Origin: Bursaphelenchus xylophilus
Lineage: Eukaryota; Nematoda; Chromadorea; Rhabditida; Aphelenchoididae
DNA: 64,000 nt
Reading direction: 5' to 3'
NCBI GenBank assembly: GCA_904066235.2
Contig: CAJFCV020000001.1
Location: 3,844,001 to 3,908,000, forward strand
Position numbers and translations under genes: made by a program. Each line of letters starts with the position of its first letter. Position 1 is the first letter of the stretch. The notes beneath the pieces were generated by a model, which saw nothing but the letters and a program-made list of their open reading frames with translations, was not told the origin of the DNA and made no database searches. Of the stretch, positions 11,243 through 22,753 are shown piece by piece.

Positions 11243-13445
11243 TTACGCTTTGATTTGCTTTGAAGTCAGGAGAATATCACTTTCGAACAATTGATCCATC
11301 AAAGGCCGATTTCTCCCTGCTTCAGTCCCATCATTCATTGCTTTGAGTGGTCGATATTGTCTGGCCGGCTTGCTTCCAAGTTTGGCCATGGAATTGAGGA
11401 ATCCTCTCATCAAGTTGTTGGCATCGAGAAGGTCTCTGAAGGAAAATTTTATTACTTTTGATGACTTTTAGATCGAAATAGATTGCCGATTTTTGCAGTG
11501 TGAAAACTTTAAAAATTCGGGTTTTGTAAAATACGCACAGTTTGGAGAATATCTCGAAAAAATGGCTTCTAGACCTGCACGGTGCAAAAAAAATATTTTA
11601 TACATTGCACTGTGCAAACTAACCCTATACATTTTTTAAAAGGTAAAATGTATAAGGTTAGTGTAAAATACGAAAAAAAAAATTCTTTTTTTGTATGTCA
11701 TCTTTTTTCATTGCACAGTGGCGTCTTTTAAGATTTTAAAAAAGAATTATTTTTGCACAATGCAAATTTTGAAACTCAAATTTTGCGCAAAAAATATTCA
11801 TCTCAAAGGTAAAATTTTTCGATGTGAAATCGTTTTTCTTATGTCTAACCATGAACAGCGCAAAAAATATATTTTCCCTTCGCACAGTGCATTCTCAACC
11901 AAGAACTTTTTTACACTGTGCATTGCCATTTTGAAAGATTTTGTTTCGCACAGTGCATATTTTGAAACTTAAAATTTTCCGTAAAAATACTTGATATCCA
12001 AGATTTTTTGGTGCAAAATTATTTTCCCTTAGGGTTAATAATGAACAGCACAAAAAAAAATTATTTCCCCTTTGCACAGTGCATTCTCAACCAAAAACAT
12101 TTCTGCACTGTGCACCCTCCCGCTTCCCATTTTCCAACTTACTTTGACTGTGGATCCTGCAACCCCACATCCGACGCGATGATATTTTGCTCTCCGACCA
12201 CTGGAAATACGGGTACACCTTCGGCTTTGACCGTGACCAGCGGTGTCGGCGGCGGCGGTGTGGGCGGAGGGGGCAAAAGCGTGAAGGGGGCGGGGCTTTG
12301 GCCGGGCGGGGGTAAAAGTGTGAACGGTGGTGGGGTTTGGCCCGGAGGGGGGAGTAGTGTGAACGGAGGGGGTGTTTGCCCTGGAGGTGGGAGCAGGGTG
12401 AAAGGGGGCGGAGTTTGGCCGGGTGGCGGCGGAGTCGGGAAAAGTGTTGGGAAAAGGGGCGGGGCTAAAAAAGCAACGTCAAATTTGGACAAGCAGAAAG
12501 TTTGGGGAGAGTAATTGCTATATTTTTTATTTTTCTTACGGGTCGTGGAAGAGGGTGTACTTGCATCAGGGAGTAGTTGAGAATACTCATGAAGTTCGTC
12601 GAGGAACTGAAGAACCGAAAAGATTACGAAATATAGATATTTACTTTACCTTGAAGAAGTTTTTCCCAAATCGATCAGTCAGACGGCCAACTGGAGCTCC
12701 ACTTTGTCGAGGGGCCCTAAAACTTTCATTTTTTCGCAAGCATAAAAAAAGTGTAATTTTAAAGATTTGGAAGTATGTAAATCTTGAAAATATTTGGGAA
12801 TGTTTTAAATTTCACAACGCCGAAAGCACGCGATTTTAAATTTAAAAAACGTCGCAAAATTTTTTATTATAGCAGATGTCGACATGGGGAAATGTAGCGC
12901 AACACGTCAATGCAGTGCCCTTTAGATATCAAAATTCTTTCGGAAAAAATTTTTGGAGGACAAAATTGGTTTAAAAAAGTCCGCTAACTCAAGTTAGTGC
13001 CTCTTTTGTACGTGAAACACCCGCCCGAACTCGGAAAGCCCCCGTTATTTTCCGACCAGAAAAAAGGGTTTTGGCCAGGCTAGTCAAGAAGAAAACCAAA
13101 TTTTCTCAATTTTTTTGACTAAACGCCACATTGATTAATTTATAATAGGTCAGGAAATGGCTTTCATTATGCTGGACTGACGTGCTCAGGTCGATCAATA
13201 AAAACCTTTGGTCTTTTACGCAAAATCATCAAAAGCATGTGTGTTTCCGGCAACCACAAGAATTACGCGGTTTCAAAACGTTTTAGCGTTGCTACTCTTC
13301 ATATAAGTCGGTCAAAAATAGCCAAAAAATCGCAAAACAAAAATTCTCCGACTTACAATGCAGTCAATAATTGGAATGGATTGGCCTGACGTTTGGATCT
13401 TCCGGAATTCGCTAAAATTTCTTCATTTTGCTCGACTTGACAGTG
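11243..13445 (-). CDS. Proline-rich repeat protein, probably secreted (5' end unresolved)
   Basis: Unrecognised protein. Supported exons: 13357 to about 13445, 12650-12716, 12540-12606, 12143-12464 and 11243-11435, with matching phases (2,0,1,2) and stop TAA at 11243-11245. In order it contains a dibasic stretch GRSKRQANPFQ, a helical stretch GRLTDRFGKNFFK continuing into FLDELHEYSQLL, four tandem copies of a 13-residue proline repeat (PPPGQTPPPFTLL), a Pro/Thr linker, then a helical C-terminal part (DLLDANNLMRGFLNSMAKLG...). The first exon stays open upstream to 13550, but no convincing start or signal peptide was found. The 12465-12539 intron gives a frame-perfect join. The intron at 11436-12142 is full of CACAGTGCA-type repeats. 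The stop overlaps a GTAAGT donor-like site, so a further exon is possible. Confidence 0.65.
11560..12120. repeat. CACAGTGCA-type inverted/direct repeats inside an intron
   Basis: Multiple copies of GCACAGTGCA / TGCACTGTGC with T-rich spacers. Blocks 11870-11960 and 12060-12115 share CCCTT(T)GCACAGTGCATTC, giving a degenerate tandem or fold-back array. Similar motifs recur at 25090-25170 and 48560-48950. Confidence 0.6.
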
Positions 13446-13674
13446 AAAAAAAAATAAAAAGTGCAGGCATTTCGTGCAAGCGTGTTTATTCAAATAAAAA
13501 AAACGTGCAAAATAAAGTGTGAAACGACCAAAAATAATATAGAAGTGCAAAGAACTGAAAGTGTACAGACAAATATTGCACTGAAGTCTCTAAAGCTCCG
13601 AAACTATACAATAAAACATGAATATTCCAAAAAAAGGCGTGTAGACAGTGCGAAACAAGCTACAGTAACCCTCC

Positions 13675-14712
13675 TTATGACATACCAAGTCTACTATGCC
13701 CGTCGTATTTAATTTCACGGACATTTCGGCTGTTTCGGCCGCGCCGATTTTTCTTTGGCCCCGGTTTTTTGGCCTTAGCCTTTGGTTTGGCCTTTGGCTT
13801 GGCCTTAGCCTTGGGCGGGTCTGAATACTTGAGGTAATACTCGGCCAGATACTCGTCCGTGCTTCTCTTTGGCTTCTTTTTACTTGCTTCCGCGATGGCT
13901 TGTCCGAGATTTACAAAGTCTCCGAAGGGATTATTCCCATATTCGTCACCGCTTCCGGCACCTCCAGCTCCACCAAACATTGAGGTAATCGCCTGAAGAT
14001 GAGTTAGAGTCAACTGCTAGATTTCCTCTCAATTTTGCACACACAATAGGCATACCCCTTACATCAACTTCCGAAAGTATTAGCTCACGCTTTGCAGGGA
14101 CAGTTGAGGTATTCAGCTTAGCGATCTTTGCCGAAAAGAGCACGCAAAACGCGGAGAGCAGTCACAAAAAAGTTTTTACATGTGTGTGCCAACATTCGCA
14201 AAAAATCACGTTATTCTTGCCAACTACCGATCTAAAAACCTCCGCCGTTTCTGCAATCAGCGAGCAAGAAATCTGACAAGCGTTGGCTACAAATAAAAGC
14301 CTTTACATATTTTTTTTGCTATCAAACAGTCAAAAGATTTCTTTAGTAAGAAGGCTCTTGATTTCCTCATCTATATAATATCTCTTTTTCCATTCGTATT
14401 CACAGATACCAAGCAAGAACGCCAAAAAAATTTACCTGAATGGCTGCAGCATTTCCTCCAGCGCCTCCCGCGGGACCAGCCGGCCCCGCTCCTCCTGCAC
14501 CAAGTGCGGAGCCGGCTCCACTGTTACCGGCTCCGCCAACAGAATCCAAGCCACTGCCCAAGAATGGCTGGATGAACGAGAGAAAATTTTGGGCCTGAAA
14601 AATGATGATTACATTCCAAAAAAAAGGCTCTCTCCCAAAAAGAATGACTTTAGCTTACCGTAATAAATAACAAAGAAAACTGTAAAGTGGAGAACGTGAG
14701 CCAGTACCTCAT
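13675..14712 (-). CDS. Secreted Gly/Ala-rich protein with lysine-rich tail
   Basis: Unrecognised protein of 177 residues from three exons: 14659-14712, 14436-14594, 13675-13992, all phase 0. ATG 14710-14712 opens a signal peptide (MRYWLTFSTLQFSLLFIT); an acceptor-like TTTTCAG lies just upstream, so a 5' UTR splice or trans-splice is likely. The mature protein begins AQNFLSFIQPFLG, followed by Gly/Ala-rich spacers (GAGGAGPAGPAGGAGG and GGAGGAG). A segment NPFGDFVNLGQAIAEASKKK with a KPKRS dibasic site follows, then TDEYLAEYYLKYSDPPKAKA and a tail of KPKA repeats ending in basic RRGRNSR. The alternating K-A-K-P tail suggests binding to a polyanion or crosslinking, but this is inference. Confidence 0.7.
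14040..14170. repeat. Dispersed repeat (AGCTCGCGCTTTGC family)
   Basis: Fragment inside intron 2 of the lysine-rich gene. Related fragments are recognisable at 22330-22470, 25690-25797, 31020-31230, 51080-51430, 52190-52345 and 62940-63130 by the shared order: GGCATA/GGCCATA, TCAATTCCTGAAA, TTAGCTCGCGCTT, GATCTTTGCCG, GAGAGAGCACGCAAAACGC. No coding capacity is apparent. Confidence 0.6.
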
Positions 14713-15116
14713 GACTCGCTCATCTGTTGGAGAATTGAACCTGAAAAGGGAGGACTTGCAACAGATCACCAACTCATAAAGAACCAGTAACAAGTTCGCG
14801 TAAACGAATGTCTAGAGGATCGCTGACCCTGTTTTCGCCCATCTAATCTACATTTACATTATCCTCAATTTATGAGCGACTCAAAACCAGTCATTTTGGG
14901 GAGAAAACTTTCTCCAGAATTTATGAGAAAAACAAGCGAAGAAGAGGGCATTCAAGTTTGGAGAGGGACTGTAAATTTAAAGTTTGGAAAAAAGTAAAAA
15001 TTCAAAAATTGATGACATAAAAGTTGGAAAAAACTGTAAAATTTTTGACCTTCTGCATAATGCACAGACGTTTTGAAAAAACGAAGTGAATCAATTTCTT
15101 GAAAATCTTGGATTTT

Positions 15117-15266
15117 GATCATGTCGAGAAAATAATGTGGATTTATCGCAGTAAAATGTCTCGCCTCGCCGTTGTCGCGAACAAATCTAAAGGCCGCCTA
15201 GCCATCGCAAAGCGATGATGGGCGATTACAGTACGAAACCTCATTATTTTCCCGACATACTGATAT
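15117..15266. mobile_element. MITE, TCAGTCTGTCGGG family
   Basis: Diverged copy with ends GTCGAGAAAATAATGTGG and ATTATTTTCCCGACATACTGA, intergenic. The rest of 14713-15880 is AT-rich with no supported gene. Confidence 0.7.
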
Positions 15267-17099
15267 CTTATAAGCGGCGGCACAAAGATTCTGCAGTTCT
15301 CTTCGCGAGGAAGCACACGAAAGGAAGAGGGACGGCCAGGCGAGAAAGCGCTTTTGACTCGTAAGTTCTTTGTTTTTGCTGGGAAAAATCTGATTTTTTG
15401 TGGGAAAGTTATACGTCCTAAGAGTAATTCAGTCTATGATTTTTAAATGTAAAATTTTAATTGCCGGTTTTTTATAGGTTTTTTTCTTTTTTGTGTATGT
15501 ATTGGTAAAGCTTCATGAATTTGGCTAAAATTCGCAACGCTTCTAAAAAAATCAATTTTTTCAATGCAAAACTAGCAAAGATATGACCTAAGAAGCGTTT
15601 TTAACTTTGATCATTCTCAGAATTTTCTGTAGTCTCATGCAAAGGCCGTTGAATATTTCGACTGCCTTTGTAAAAGCAGGCCAAAACTTTGTGTAATTGA
15701 TATATGATATATGACCCATGTATGGTAAAATTTTAAAAAAGTCATCATAATTACTATGCTCATAGCCCAAGTAAACAACAATAATTATAAAAAAAACAAT
15801 ATATAAATAAAGTAATGTAAGCCACGATCAATGATGAGCTCGAAAGATACCCTAAGAAACTAAACTGAAAACTATTCAACGTTGAGTTATCCGGAAAAAA
15901 TTTTTCGCGAAGTTGCTACACAAATTTCTAAGACTTTTGGCATCAGCGGATAGTTGAAATTTTGCTTTTCGCGCGAGCTGCGCCCTGTTGAAAATGAAAT
16001 TTTTCGATTTTTGATCGCCTGTAACTTTTGAACCAGTGGATGTTGAGACAAGCTATTGTGTGATATTTCATGTGAGGGTGGGGCCCTTCCTTCGCGGATT
16101 TTCGAAATTTGCATAACATGCCCCCAGGGCGATATAGCAGTTTGAGCCTTCAGGGCATCGGAGTGAAAAAAACTCAAATTCCATTCGTATCCACATCTCC
16201 AGTAATGAAAAACATCCCGTTACACCATAGTCGATTTATCGACCGGTCGATAGTTATTCCCAATTTTCCGAAATTTCCATTTTTCACCATCAAGATGACG
16301 GAATTTCTGGATTTTGACAACGGATTCTGAATCTGCATGCCTGAGTTGCCCTAGAACCACCTTTCGTATCTTTGCATCGTATTTCGTATTTTAGCCATTC
16401 GAGATTTTTTGAAGTTGTTGGTGTCATGTGTAATATTCAAATTTCCGTTTCTCGGAAACTAGGTCGAAATTCAAAAAAAGGGCTTCGCGTTGATCTTGGT
16501 ATTGGACCAGAGTACCTTCATACGATTTTTCGGCTTCGGAGCTTCGGTGGGATTCTCTAAAAACGTGCATGACGGTCAATTTTTCACTTTTTTTTCGAAA
16601 ATTCGGCCCTGAGGGCACGGACTTCAAATTTTTCGGATTTTCGTGTGTGCCCTCAGATTCAGCATTCAAAACTACCCTATATTCGACTTTTGATTCCTAA
16701 AATACGATTGAGATACGAACGCACTGTGCGATTCAAAATTTTCGAGGATTCAGAATTTTGGCACGGTATCCTGAATATCTCGGAAACTAGGGCGAAATTC
16801 AAAAATCTGAGAAAAACGCACCTGCGTATTTCGCCTGGCTACAATCGTGCCAAATTTCAGCTCTCTCAGTTCACGCCCTCAGGGTGAAAATCGAAAAAAA
16901 AAATTTTGCCGGATTTTCAAAAATTCGAAAAATCGCCCTAAGGGCGTCAAAATTCAAATTTCGTGAATCGAGACTTGGACCATCGTGTTCAGCGTGAAAA
17001 ATCGGTCCAGAAACCACTTTCATTTCCTAAAATACGACTCGGCGAGGCCGGAGGCCGAGCCGAGTCGTCCCCAACAGCGGTGGACTTTGGATTTTTTTG

Positions 17100-17475
17100 T
17101 GCGAGGCCGAGCCGAGAGAGGGAAATTCCTTTGCTTTTACGCAAGTTTGAATTTCGAGAGAGAGCGGAGAGCGAGAGAGGGAAATTCCTTTGCTTTTACG
17201 CAAGTTTGAATTTCGAGAGAGAGCGGAGAGCGAGAGAGGGAAATTCCTTTGCTTTTACGCAAGTTTGAATTTCGAGAGAGAGCGGAGAGCGAGAGAGGGA
17301 AATTCCTTTGCTTTTACGCAAGTTTGAATTTCGAGAGAGAGCGGAGAGCGAGAGAGGGAAATTCCTTTGCTTTTACGCAAGTTTGAATTTCGAGAGAGAG
17401 CGGAGAGCGAGAGAGGGAAATTCCTTTGCTTTTACGCAAGTTTCGAAATTCGAGAGAGAGCGGAGAGCGAGAGAC
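17100..17475 (+). repeat. 59-bp minisatellite, ~6 copies
   Basis: Unit containing GGGAAATTCCTTTGCTTTTA begins near 17119, 17178, 17238, 17297, 17356 and 17415 with almost no variation; flanks are GA-rich. The long open frames here are artefacts of the repeat. Confidence 0.9.
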
Positions 17476-17616
17476 CGGAAGAGAAGACAAAGAAATAAAG
17501 CGGAATTCCCCATTCCAAGGGGGCGGGGTAAAGTTGGGTTGGCTGGGGTGAGTGATTGTGATTCGAAATATTTGCTCCGGGTCGGAGCGGAGCATGTCTT
17601 TCCACCGGGCTTGAGT

Positions 17617-17765
17617 AAGTAGAACGCGCGTTAGCGCGTTTTTCTGGCCGCGCGAAGCGGGGCCAGCGACTCCAGAGGTAGTGCGCGATCAACAACCTTC
17701 ATCCGTGGCAACCTTTGCGCGCACAGCGACGTCAAGGCCCCGCGAAGCGGGGGCTTGTCAAAAAC
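17617..17765. repeat. GC-rich multi-hairpin element, copy 1
   Basis: Contains consecutive hairpins: AACGCGCGTTAGCGCGTTT, GGCCGCGCGAAGCGGGGCC and GGCCCCGCGAAGCGGGGGC, separated by GTAGTGCGCGATCAA and CAACCTTTGCGCGCACAGCG. The same order recurs at 19530-19682. Confidence 0.65.
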
Positions 17766-19098
17766 TCCCCAATTTGCTAAAATGAAAAATACTCAACGTG
17801 CACTTTTTTTCGAGACTTTTTTTTTGTCAACTGGTGCAGGGATTCGATGACTTTTGGCATCAGCACTTAGTTGGAATTTTCATCCTGGCGGGAATTGCGA
17901 GCGTTTGAAAATGGGATTTTTTGATTTTGGATCGGCTGTAACTTTTCACATTTTTCGAGTCGCCCTTAGCTTTTCTACATTTTTCATCATCGACCGGGGC
18001 CAAAATCCTGCGAATTTTCGAATTTTTCACATATATGCCCTGAGGGTACCTGGTGTTAACGCTATCCAGCGGGACGAAACTGAGTTCCATCATTATCTAC
18101 GCAAAATTCTAAGCCTTTTGAGCTAAAGGTCGTGAGTGTGGGATCGACCGGTCGAAAGTTATAAGCGATTTTCGACATTTTTCGGTTTTTTCCAGATTTC
18201 ACCATCAAAATGACGGAATTTCTGGATTTTAACAACGGATTCTGAATCAGCATGCCTGACATGCCCTAGAACCATGTATTGCGTTACCGTGTCGTATTTC
18301 GTATTTTAGCTATTCGAGATTTTCTGAAATTTCCCAAAAAAGTCCAAATTTTCCGGAAAGTATTCCGGAAAAACTAGATCGAAATTCAAGAAAAGGGCTT
18401 CGGCATTGTCTCGGCAATAGACTGAAGTTACTCTGTGCTTATTTTCGGCTTCTGATACGGGGCCGGAATGCTCATCGAACGCACCGTAGCGAATTTTCGG
18501 GATTTTTTGCAGAAGATCGGCCCTGAGGGCTCAGACTTCAAATTTTTCTGATTTTCGAGATGAGCCCCGTAATCAGCACATCAAACTGCCCTAGAAACAG
18601 CTTTCACTTCCCAACATACGACCATCTTACCCCGCCCGCCTAGCGACAAAGGCAAAAAGTTGAAAATTTCTGGATCCGCCCTTCCAGAACTCGGCTGCCA
18701 GTGGAGCTATCGACACGATCTTGGTACCAATCGACGCAGAATCAAATTTTGGGTAATATTCATGTGCGCAACTCCGATTTTTTCGTAAAATACGACCGTC
18801 CAAACCAAAATAAAATCTTTTCAGCGAACTAAATGCGCCCCGAGGGCAAAAGTGCAAAATTCAAAATTCGGCTCGGGTCAATTTTCGACAAATTCCATAA
18901 GCTTCCATCGTGCCAAATTTCAGCCCAATCGCTTTCGAATTCAGTGAGCACCGGCCGAATTTCGGCCAAGAGTGGGCATTTCGGCCGAAAATCAGCCATA
19001 CGACCGCTAAATTCAAATTTCGTGAATCGAGACTTGGACCATCGTGATCAGCGTGAAAAAACGGTCCAGAAACCACTTTCATTTCCTAAAATACGACT

Positions 19099-19412
19099 CG
19101 GCGAGGCCGAAGGCCGAGCCAAACTGACTTTTTTTTGGAAGCTTCGGCGGCCGAAGGCCGCCGTGGGTTACGGAACCTTCTGAATGTTGCTGTAGAGTGC
19201 TGTAGCGCACTGTGCCGAGGCCAAAGGCCGAGGCAAAGTTCAATAACGATGGGGTAAGACAAAAAAAATGATTTTGCGAGGCCGAAGGCCGAGCCAAACC
19301 GACTTTTTTTTGGAAGCTTCGGCGGCCGAAGGCCGCCGTGGGTTACGGAACCTTCTGAATGTTGCTGTAGAGTGTTGTAGCGCACTGTGCCGAGGCCGAA
19401 GGCCGAGGCAAA
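19099..19412 (+). repeat. 177-bp tandem duplication with GGCCGAAGGCC hairpins
   Basis: Two near-identical direct copies (about 19099-19235 and 19276-19411), each with GAGGCCGAAGGCCGAGCC, GGCGGCCGAAGGCCGCCG and GTGCCGAGGCC(A/G)AAGGCCGAGG hairpins around TTGCTGTAGAGTG. Confidence 0.8.
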
Positions 19413-19529
19413 GTCTTAAGAACAGTTGATTGGTCAAAGTTAGCTGATGAAAGGTAGCGCTGGCGCGCGGCCTTTTGTTGACGGGAGGTGTAGCGCTGGC
19501 GCGCGGCCCTTAGCTAACAGAAGTGCCGG

Positions 19530-19685
19530 GCTTGAGGCAGTATAACGCGCGTCAGCGCGTTGTTGGCCACGCGAAGCGTGGCCTGGACGATCAACTGTAG
19601 TGCATGCGATCAAGTCAACTTCACGTTGGGCAACCTTTGCGCGCACAGCGGCGTCAAGGCCCGCGTCAGCGGGGCTTGTCCCTTT
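19530..19685. repeat. GC-rich multi-hairpin element, copy 2
   Basis: Order as in copy 1: ACGCGCGTCAGCGCGTTGTT, GGCCACGCGAAGCGTGGCC, then CAACCTTTGCGCGCACAGCG and GGCCCGCGTCAGCGGGGCTT. Compensating differences keep the stems paired. From 19686 to 20105 nothing is recognised apart from a TTTTATACGA palindrome near 19990-20050. Confidence 0.65.
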
Positions 19686-20109
19686 TACCCCACGCGAAAC
19701 TCCTTTTTGTGGAGGGGGTTTTCTCCGGGGATGAGACAGGTTTCCGCACCTTCAGATCTCCCTTTACCCTTGTTCATCTTCTTTTTTCCGCCAAAAGCCT
19801 TTTGGATAAATAAAAGTCATCTGAAAAAGAAAAGAGGGGGGAGTTTGGCGAAGTTGCAGCTAAAGAGGTAAATTATTCTGTTTTTACGACAAAGTGTAAG
19901 ATATATCATCGTTTTTTGAGGTAAAACGGTCAATGAACTAAAAAATTACAACATTTTTTTTGTATTATAGGAATTTTTTAAACGGTGACATTTTATACGA
20001 TGAAATTTAAAAAATAATTTTTTTAAATTTTCGATCGTATAAAATGTCCACATAAATATTAATGCTAAAAAATAGCAAAAAGTAGATCTCAAATAGCCAT
20101 TTTACATAG

Positions 20110-20442
20110 CAAACTCAACAAATGTCTAGAAAGTATTTTCAAATTGGAAGAAATCGCCTCTTCCTTTTCCTGTACTACTGACCAGCAAGCGCAGTTGCTC
20201 AAAGCCGTAAATCTCGCAATTAGCTACTCTTTACAAGCCCGTTACGTAAACGAAATAAGACCATTTATCAATGAGTCACTCCTTTACCTCGACGGGTTTC
20301 GGTTCCGCAATCGACAGCGACTTTTTCCCTCGAAATTCGGCTAAATTTTGATGAAGAAATTGAATTGATGGTGGATCGGGAAGTAAAAAAACAAAAGGTA
20401 AAGGATTCTGGAAACATCAAGGACGTGATTTTGTGTGGATTG
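20110..20442 (+). pseudogene. Possible broken coding fragment
   Basis: From 20120 a frame reads through LEEIASSFSCTTDQQAQLL and on to LLYLDG (about 20295) with coding-like composition. A different frame then reads TFSLEIRLNFDEEIELMVD to a TAA at 20440-20442. No GT/AG pair joins them in phase; a one-base shift near 20295-20310 would be needed. It may be a decayed gene, an exon pair with an unrecognised junction, or chance. The family is not recognised. Confidence 0.3.
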
Positions 20443-21369
20443 TAAGATACCAAAGTTTGTTTTTTCGTGAGAAAAAAATTATTTTTCTTTTGAATTTTAT
20501 TGAAAATAAAAGTGTTGGCGATGCGGCGATCACTGCCCAAATTTCTTGAAATTTTGAAGGTCTAATCTGTATAGAACAGATGTCAATCTGCAAAGGTTTT
20601 AGCTTGCACCTGGCGGAGACAGCTGAGGTATTCAAAGATCTTTGAAGGCGGTATAAGTCTACCCAAAAAAATTTTTTCGACTAAACCTCAGCAAATCGTA
20701 AGTGGAAAAATATAATTTTTGGATATATTTTTTCCATCGTATGTTGAACATAACCTACATTTTAAAATAAAAAAAATCGAAAAAATGATGACATTTTCGG
20801 CCAAAAATTGACATGATTAAAGCTAAAAAATTAGCAAAATCCAGCAAAAATATTGTAGCCAATGCTAACCCAACTCTTTCCTTTCCACCTAACCCACGTC
20901 CCCAACGCAAAATTTACTCAAAATCCCCACCAAAAATCCAAGTTTATCCGTCCGCAAAGGTCATGGTCACCGAAAATCCCACGCCGCAACGCCCCATTCT
21001 TGAAACCCATCCGAAAGCGATGGAGAAGCCTCCGAAAACGCGGGGAATAAATGGGATGAATAACATAAGATTTCCTATTTTTGGAGCTCGTGAGCCGGCG
21101 GCGCGACGTCAAACCGGTCACACTTTGGGGAAGGGGGAGGAGGAGAGGTAAATGGGTTTCTTGAATGGATGATTACTCTTTTGTAAACCCTTCTCAAGGA
21201 GTGGACCGGAGGCGTTTAGTCTGGTTGTTGAATTAGAAAATGGTTTTTTAAGGTTTTACAATCATATGGACAAGTTAATTTTTTGCGTATAAAACGTCAC
21301 CTGATTATAAAAAAATGCAGAAAATTTTGAAAACTATTCAAAATCAAAGAAAATCAATATATTTAAGAA

Positions 21370-21575
21370 GATTTTTTCATCATCGTGGTCACCGGACGTT
21401 TTATACGATCAAACATGTTTTTTCGTATAAAATGTCCCTTCATCCAAGAAAAGTTGTTGTTCCAAATTTTTGCTGGATTTTTTACATTCTGATATTTTTC
21501 CTGAGCAAATTCTGATTTTTTTTACTTTTTACGGACATTTTATACGATCAAACATGTTTGTTCGTATAAAATCTC
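21370..21575. repeat. Duplicated TTTTATACGA palindromes
   Basis: GGACGTTTTATACGATCAAA ... TTCGTATAAAATG occurs twice (around 21390-21430 and 21532-21570), each a hairpin; a related one is at 19985-20050. The rest of 20446-21690 shows no supported gene. An open frame at 20813-21151 (112 codons, P/K-rich) has no splice or homology support. Confidence 0.5.
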
Positions 21576-21694
21576 GCCTTCAACAAAATTACTTTTTTCC
21601 TGTATACAATGGGTAAGTTCCCAAATCTCCGCTGCTGAATAATTTATTTTATCAAAGAATGCAAACTTGTCATTACACTGGGCGATGGATCAAT

Positions 21695-21980
21695 TTATAG
21701 TTGGTAACCGGCATCTCCAATCGGCTCAATATCGACCATCATGGCTGGCTCCCCATTCATCTGAGGGAATGGTTCGGGCATTGGGGCGGGCTCAGGGTTT
21801 GGGTTGGGGACGGCGACTGAGAAACCGACTGAAAAAAATTATATTATTATACATTATATAGGTATATGTATTATATTACTACACTTGCTATAGCAAATTT
21901 TTTTGCCTTTAAAATTGACAGTAAAGCCACAATAACTTACCGACGGCGAAGATCAAGAAGAGAACGTAGAAGAAGTTCAT
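21695..21980 (-). CDS. Small secreted Pro/Glu-rich acidic peptide, PEP family member 1
   Basis: 57-residue secreted peptide. Exon 1 (21941-21980, 40 nt, phase 1) encodes the hydrophobic core MNFFYVLFLIFAV; exon 2 (21695-21828) completes VGFSVAVPNPNPEPAPMPEP. The mature part ends in the motif MMVDIEPIGDA, shared with the genes at 23968 and 27592. It is acidic, Pro/Glu-rich and has no cysteine. TATAAAG lies at 22027-22033, about 47 bp before the ATG. Role unknown. Confidence 0.75.
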
Positions 21981-22753
21981 GTTGAAAGGCTGTTGAATGA
22001 ATGAGAAATGGACGACTTGAAAGGGTCTTTATAGCGAAGAGATAATTCAATAATTACAGTCTATGATTACATAACAAAATTAAAGACCGATTATGGAATA
22101 AAATGAATCATGTAAATAAATGATTATATGACTTTACGACATAATCCGGAATCACTTTTGGTAATTTAATTATTGGCTAGGGGAGAAATTGACAAAATCA
22201 TTTTGCTCTTTAGGCATAAGTTCAGTAGAGCAAGCGATTCACTTTTTTTTGTACTTCTAGTTATTAACTGAAGTCTTAAGCTTAATTATGACGCTTATCT
22301 TCCTTCATGATTCTTCTCCCTTGTGCTGCGAAGTGGTTTACGGTGCAAGTACTCCGCGTGTCGCGCATAGGCCCATGACAATTCTTGAGAACCTTAGCTG
22401 GCGCTTTCTACGGGCAGCCGAAATATTCAAAGATTTTTGTGACCGAGAGAGCTGCGAAAGCCACCGGAGTAAAAAACATCTTTTGGCCGTCTCTCCGGCA
22501 GAAATAGACATACAACTTTTCATGCCTAAATTCAGCAAAAAGTCAAATATTTTAAAATTATTATAAACTTGAGCCACGCTTTATCAAACTTCGCGCGTCG
22601 GACTTGGAGTATTTCCATAGTCAGGGCGCCGCCGAGATATTCAACAATTTGGGCTCAGAAATGCAGCATCAACAAATTAAGCTCATATTTAGTAACTCTG
22701 ACAGCGGAATTCATTTATTTGAAAGTTAAAATACAAGCCACAAATTTTTCTCT

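Larger units (their letters stand above)
15885..19115. repeat. Segmental tandem duplication, ~2-kb units
   Basis: Blocks at about 15885-16700 and 17775-18560 are diverged direct copies: both contain CTTTTGGCATCAGC, GATCG(C/G)CTGTAACTTTT, ACCGGTCGA, GACGGAATTTCTGGATTTT and GTCGTATTTCGTATTTTAGC-like segments in the same order. Blocks 16955-17065 and 19015-19118 are near-identical (GTGAATCGAGACTTGGACCA...CCTAAAATACGACTCGGCGA). The region is studded with CCCTGAGGGC and related short palindromes. No open frame looks coding. Confidence 0.7.

Noticed and set aside
12008..12514. 168-codon plus-strand frame with GGG/VNGGG repeats
   Set aside because: Antisense shadow of the proline-rich exon on the minus strand.
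16963..17622. Long Arg/Glu-rich open frames (both strands)
   Set aside because: Produced by the 59-bp minisatellite, whose unit length is not a multiple of three but lacks stops in several frames.
20813..21151. 112-codon Pro/Lys-rich frame
   Set aside because: No splice sites, signal peptide or recognised motif; the opposite strand is equally open, so it is not called a gene.
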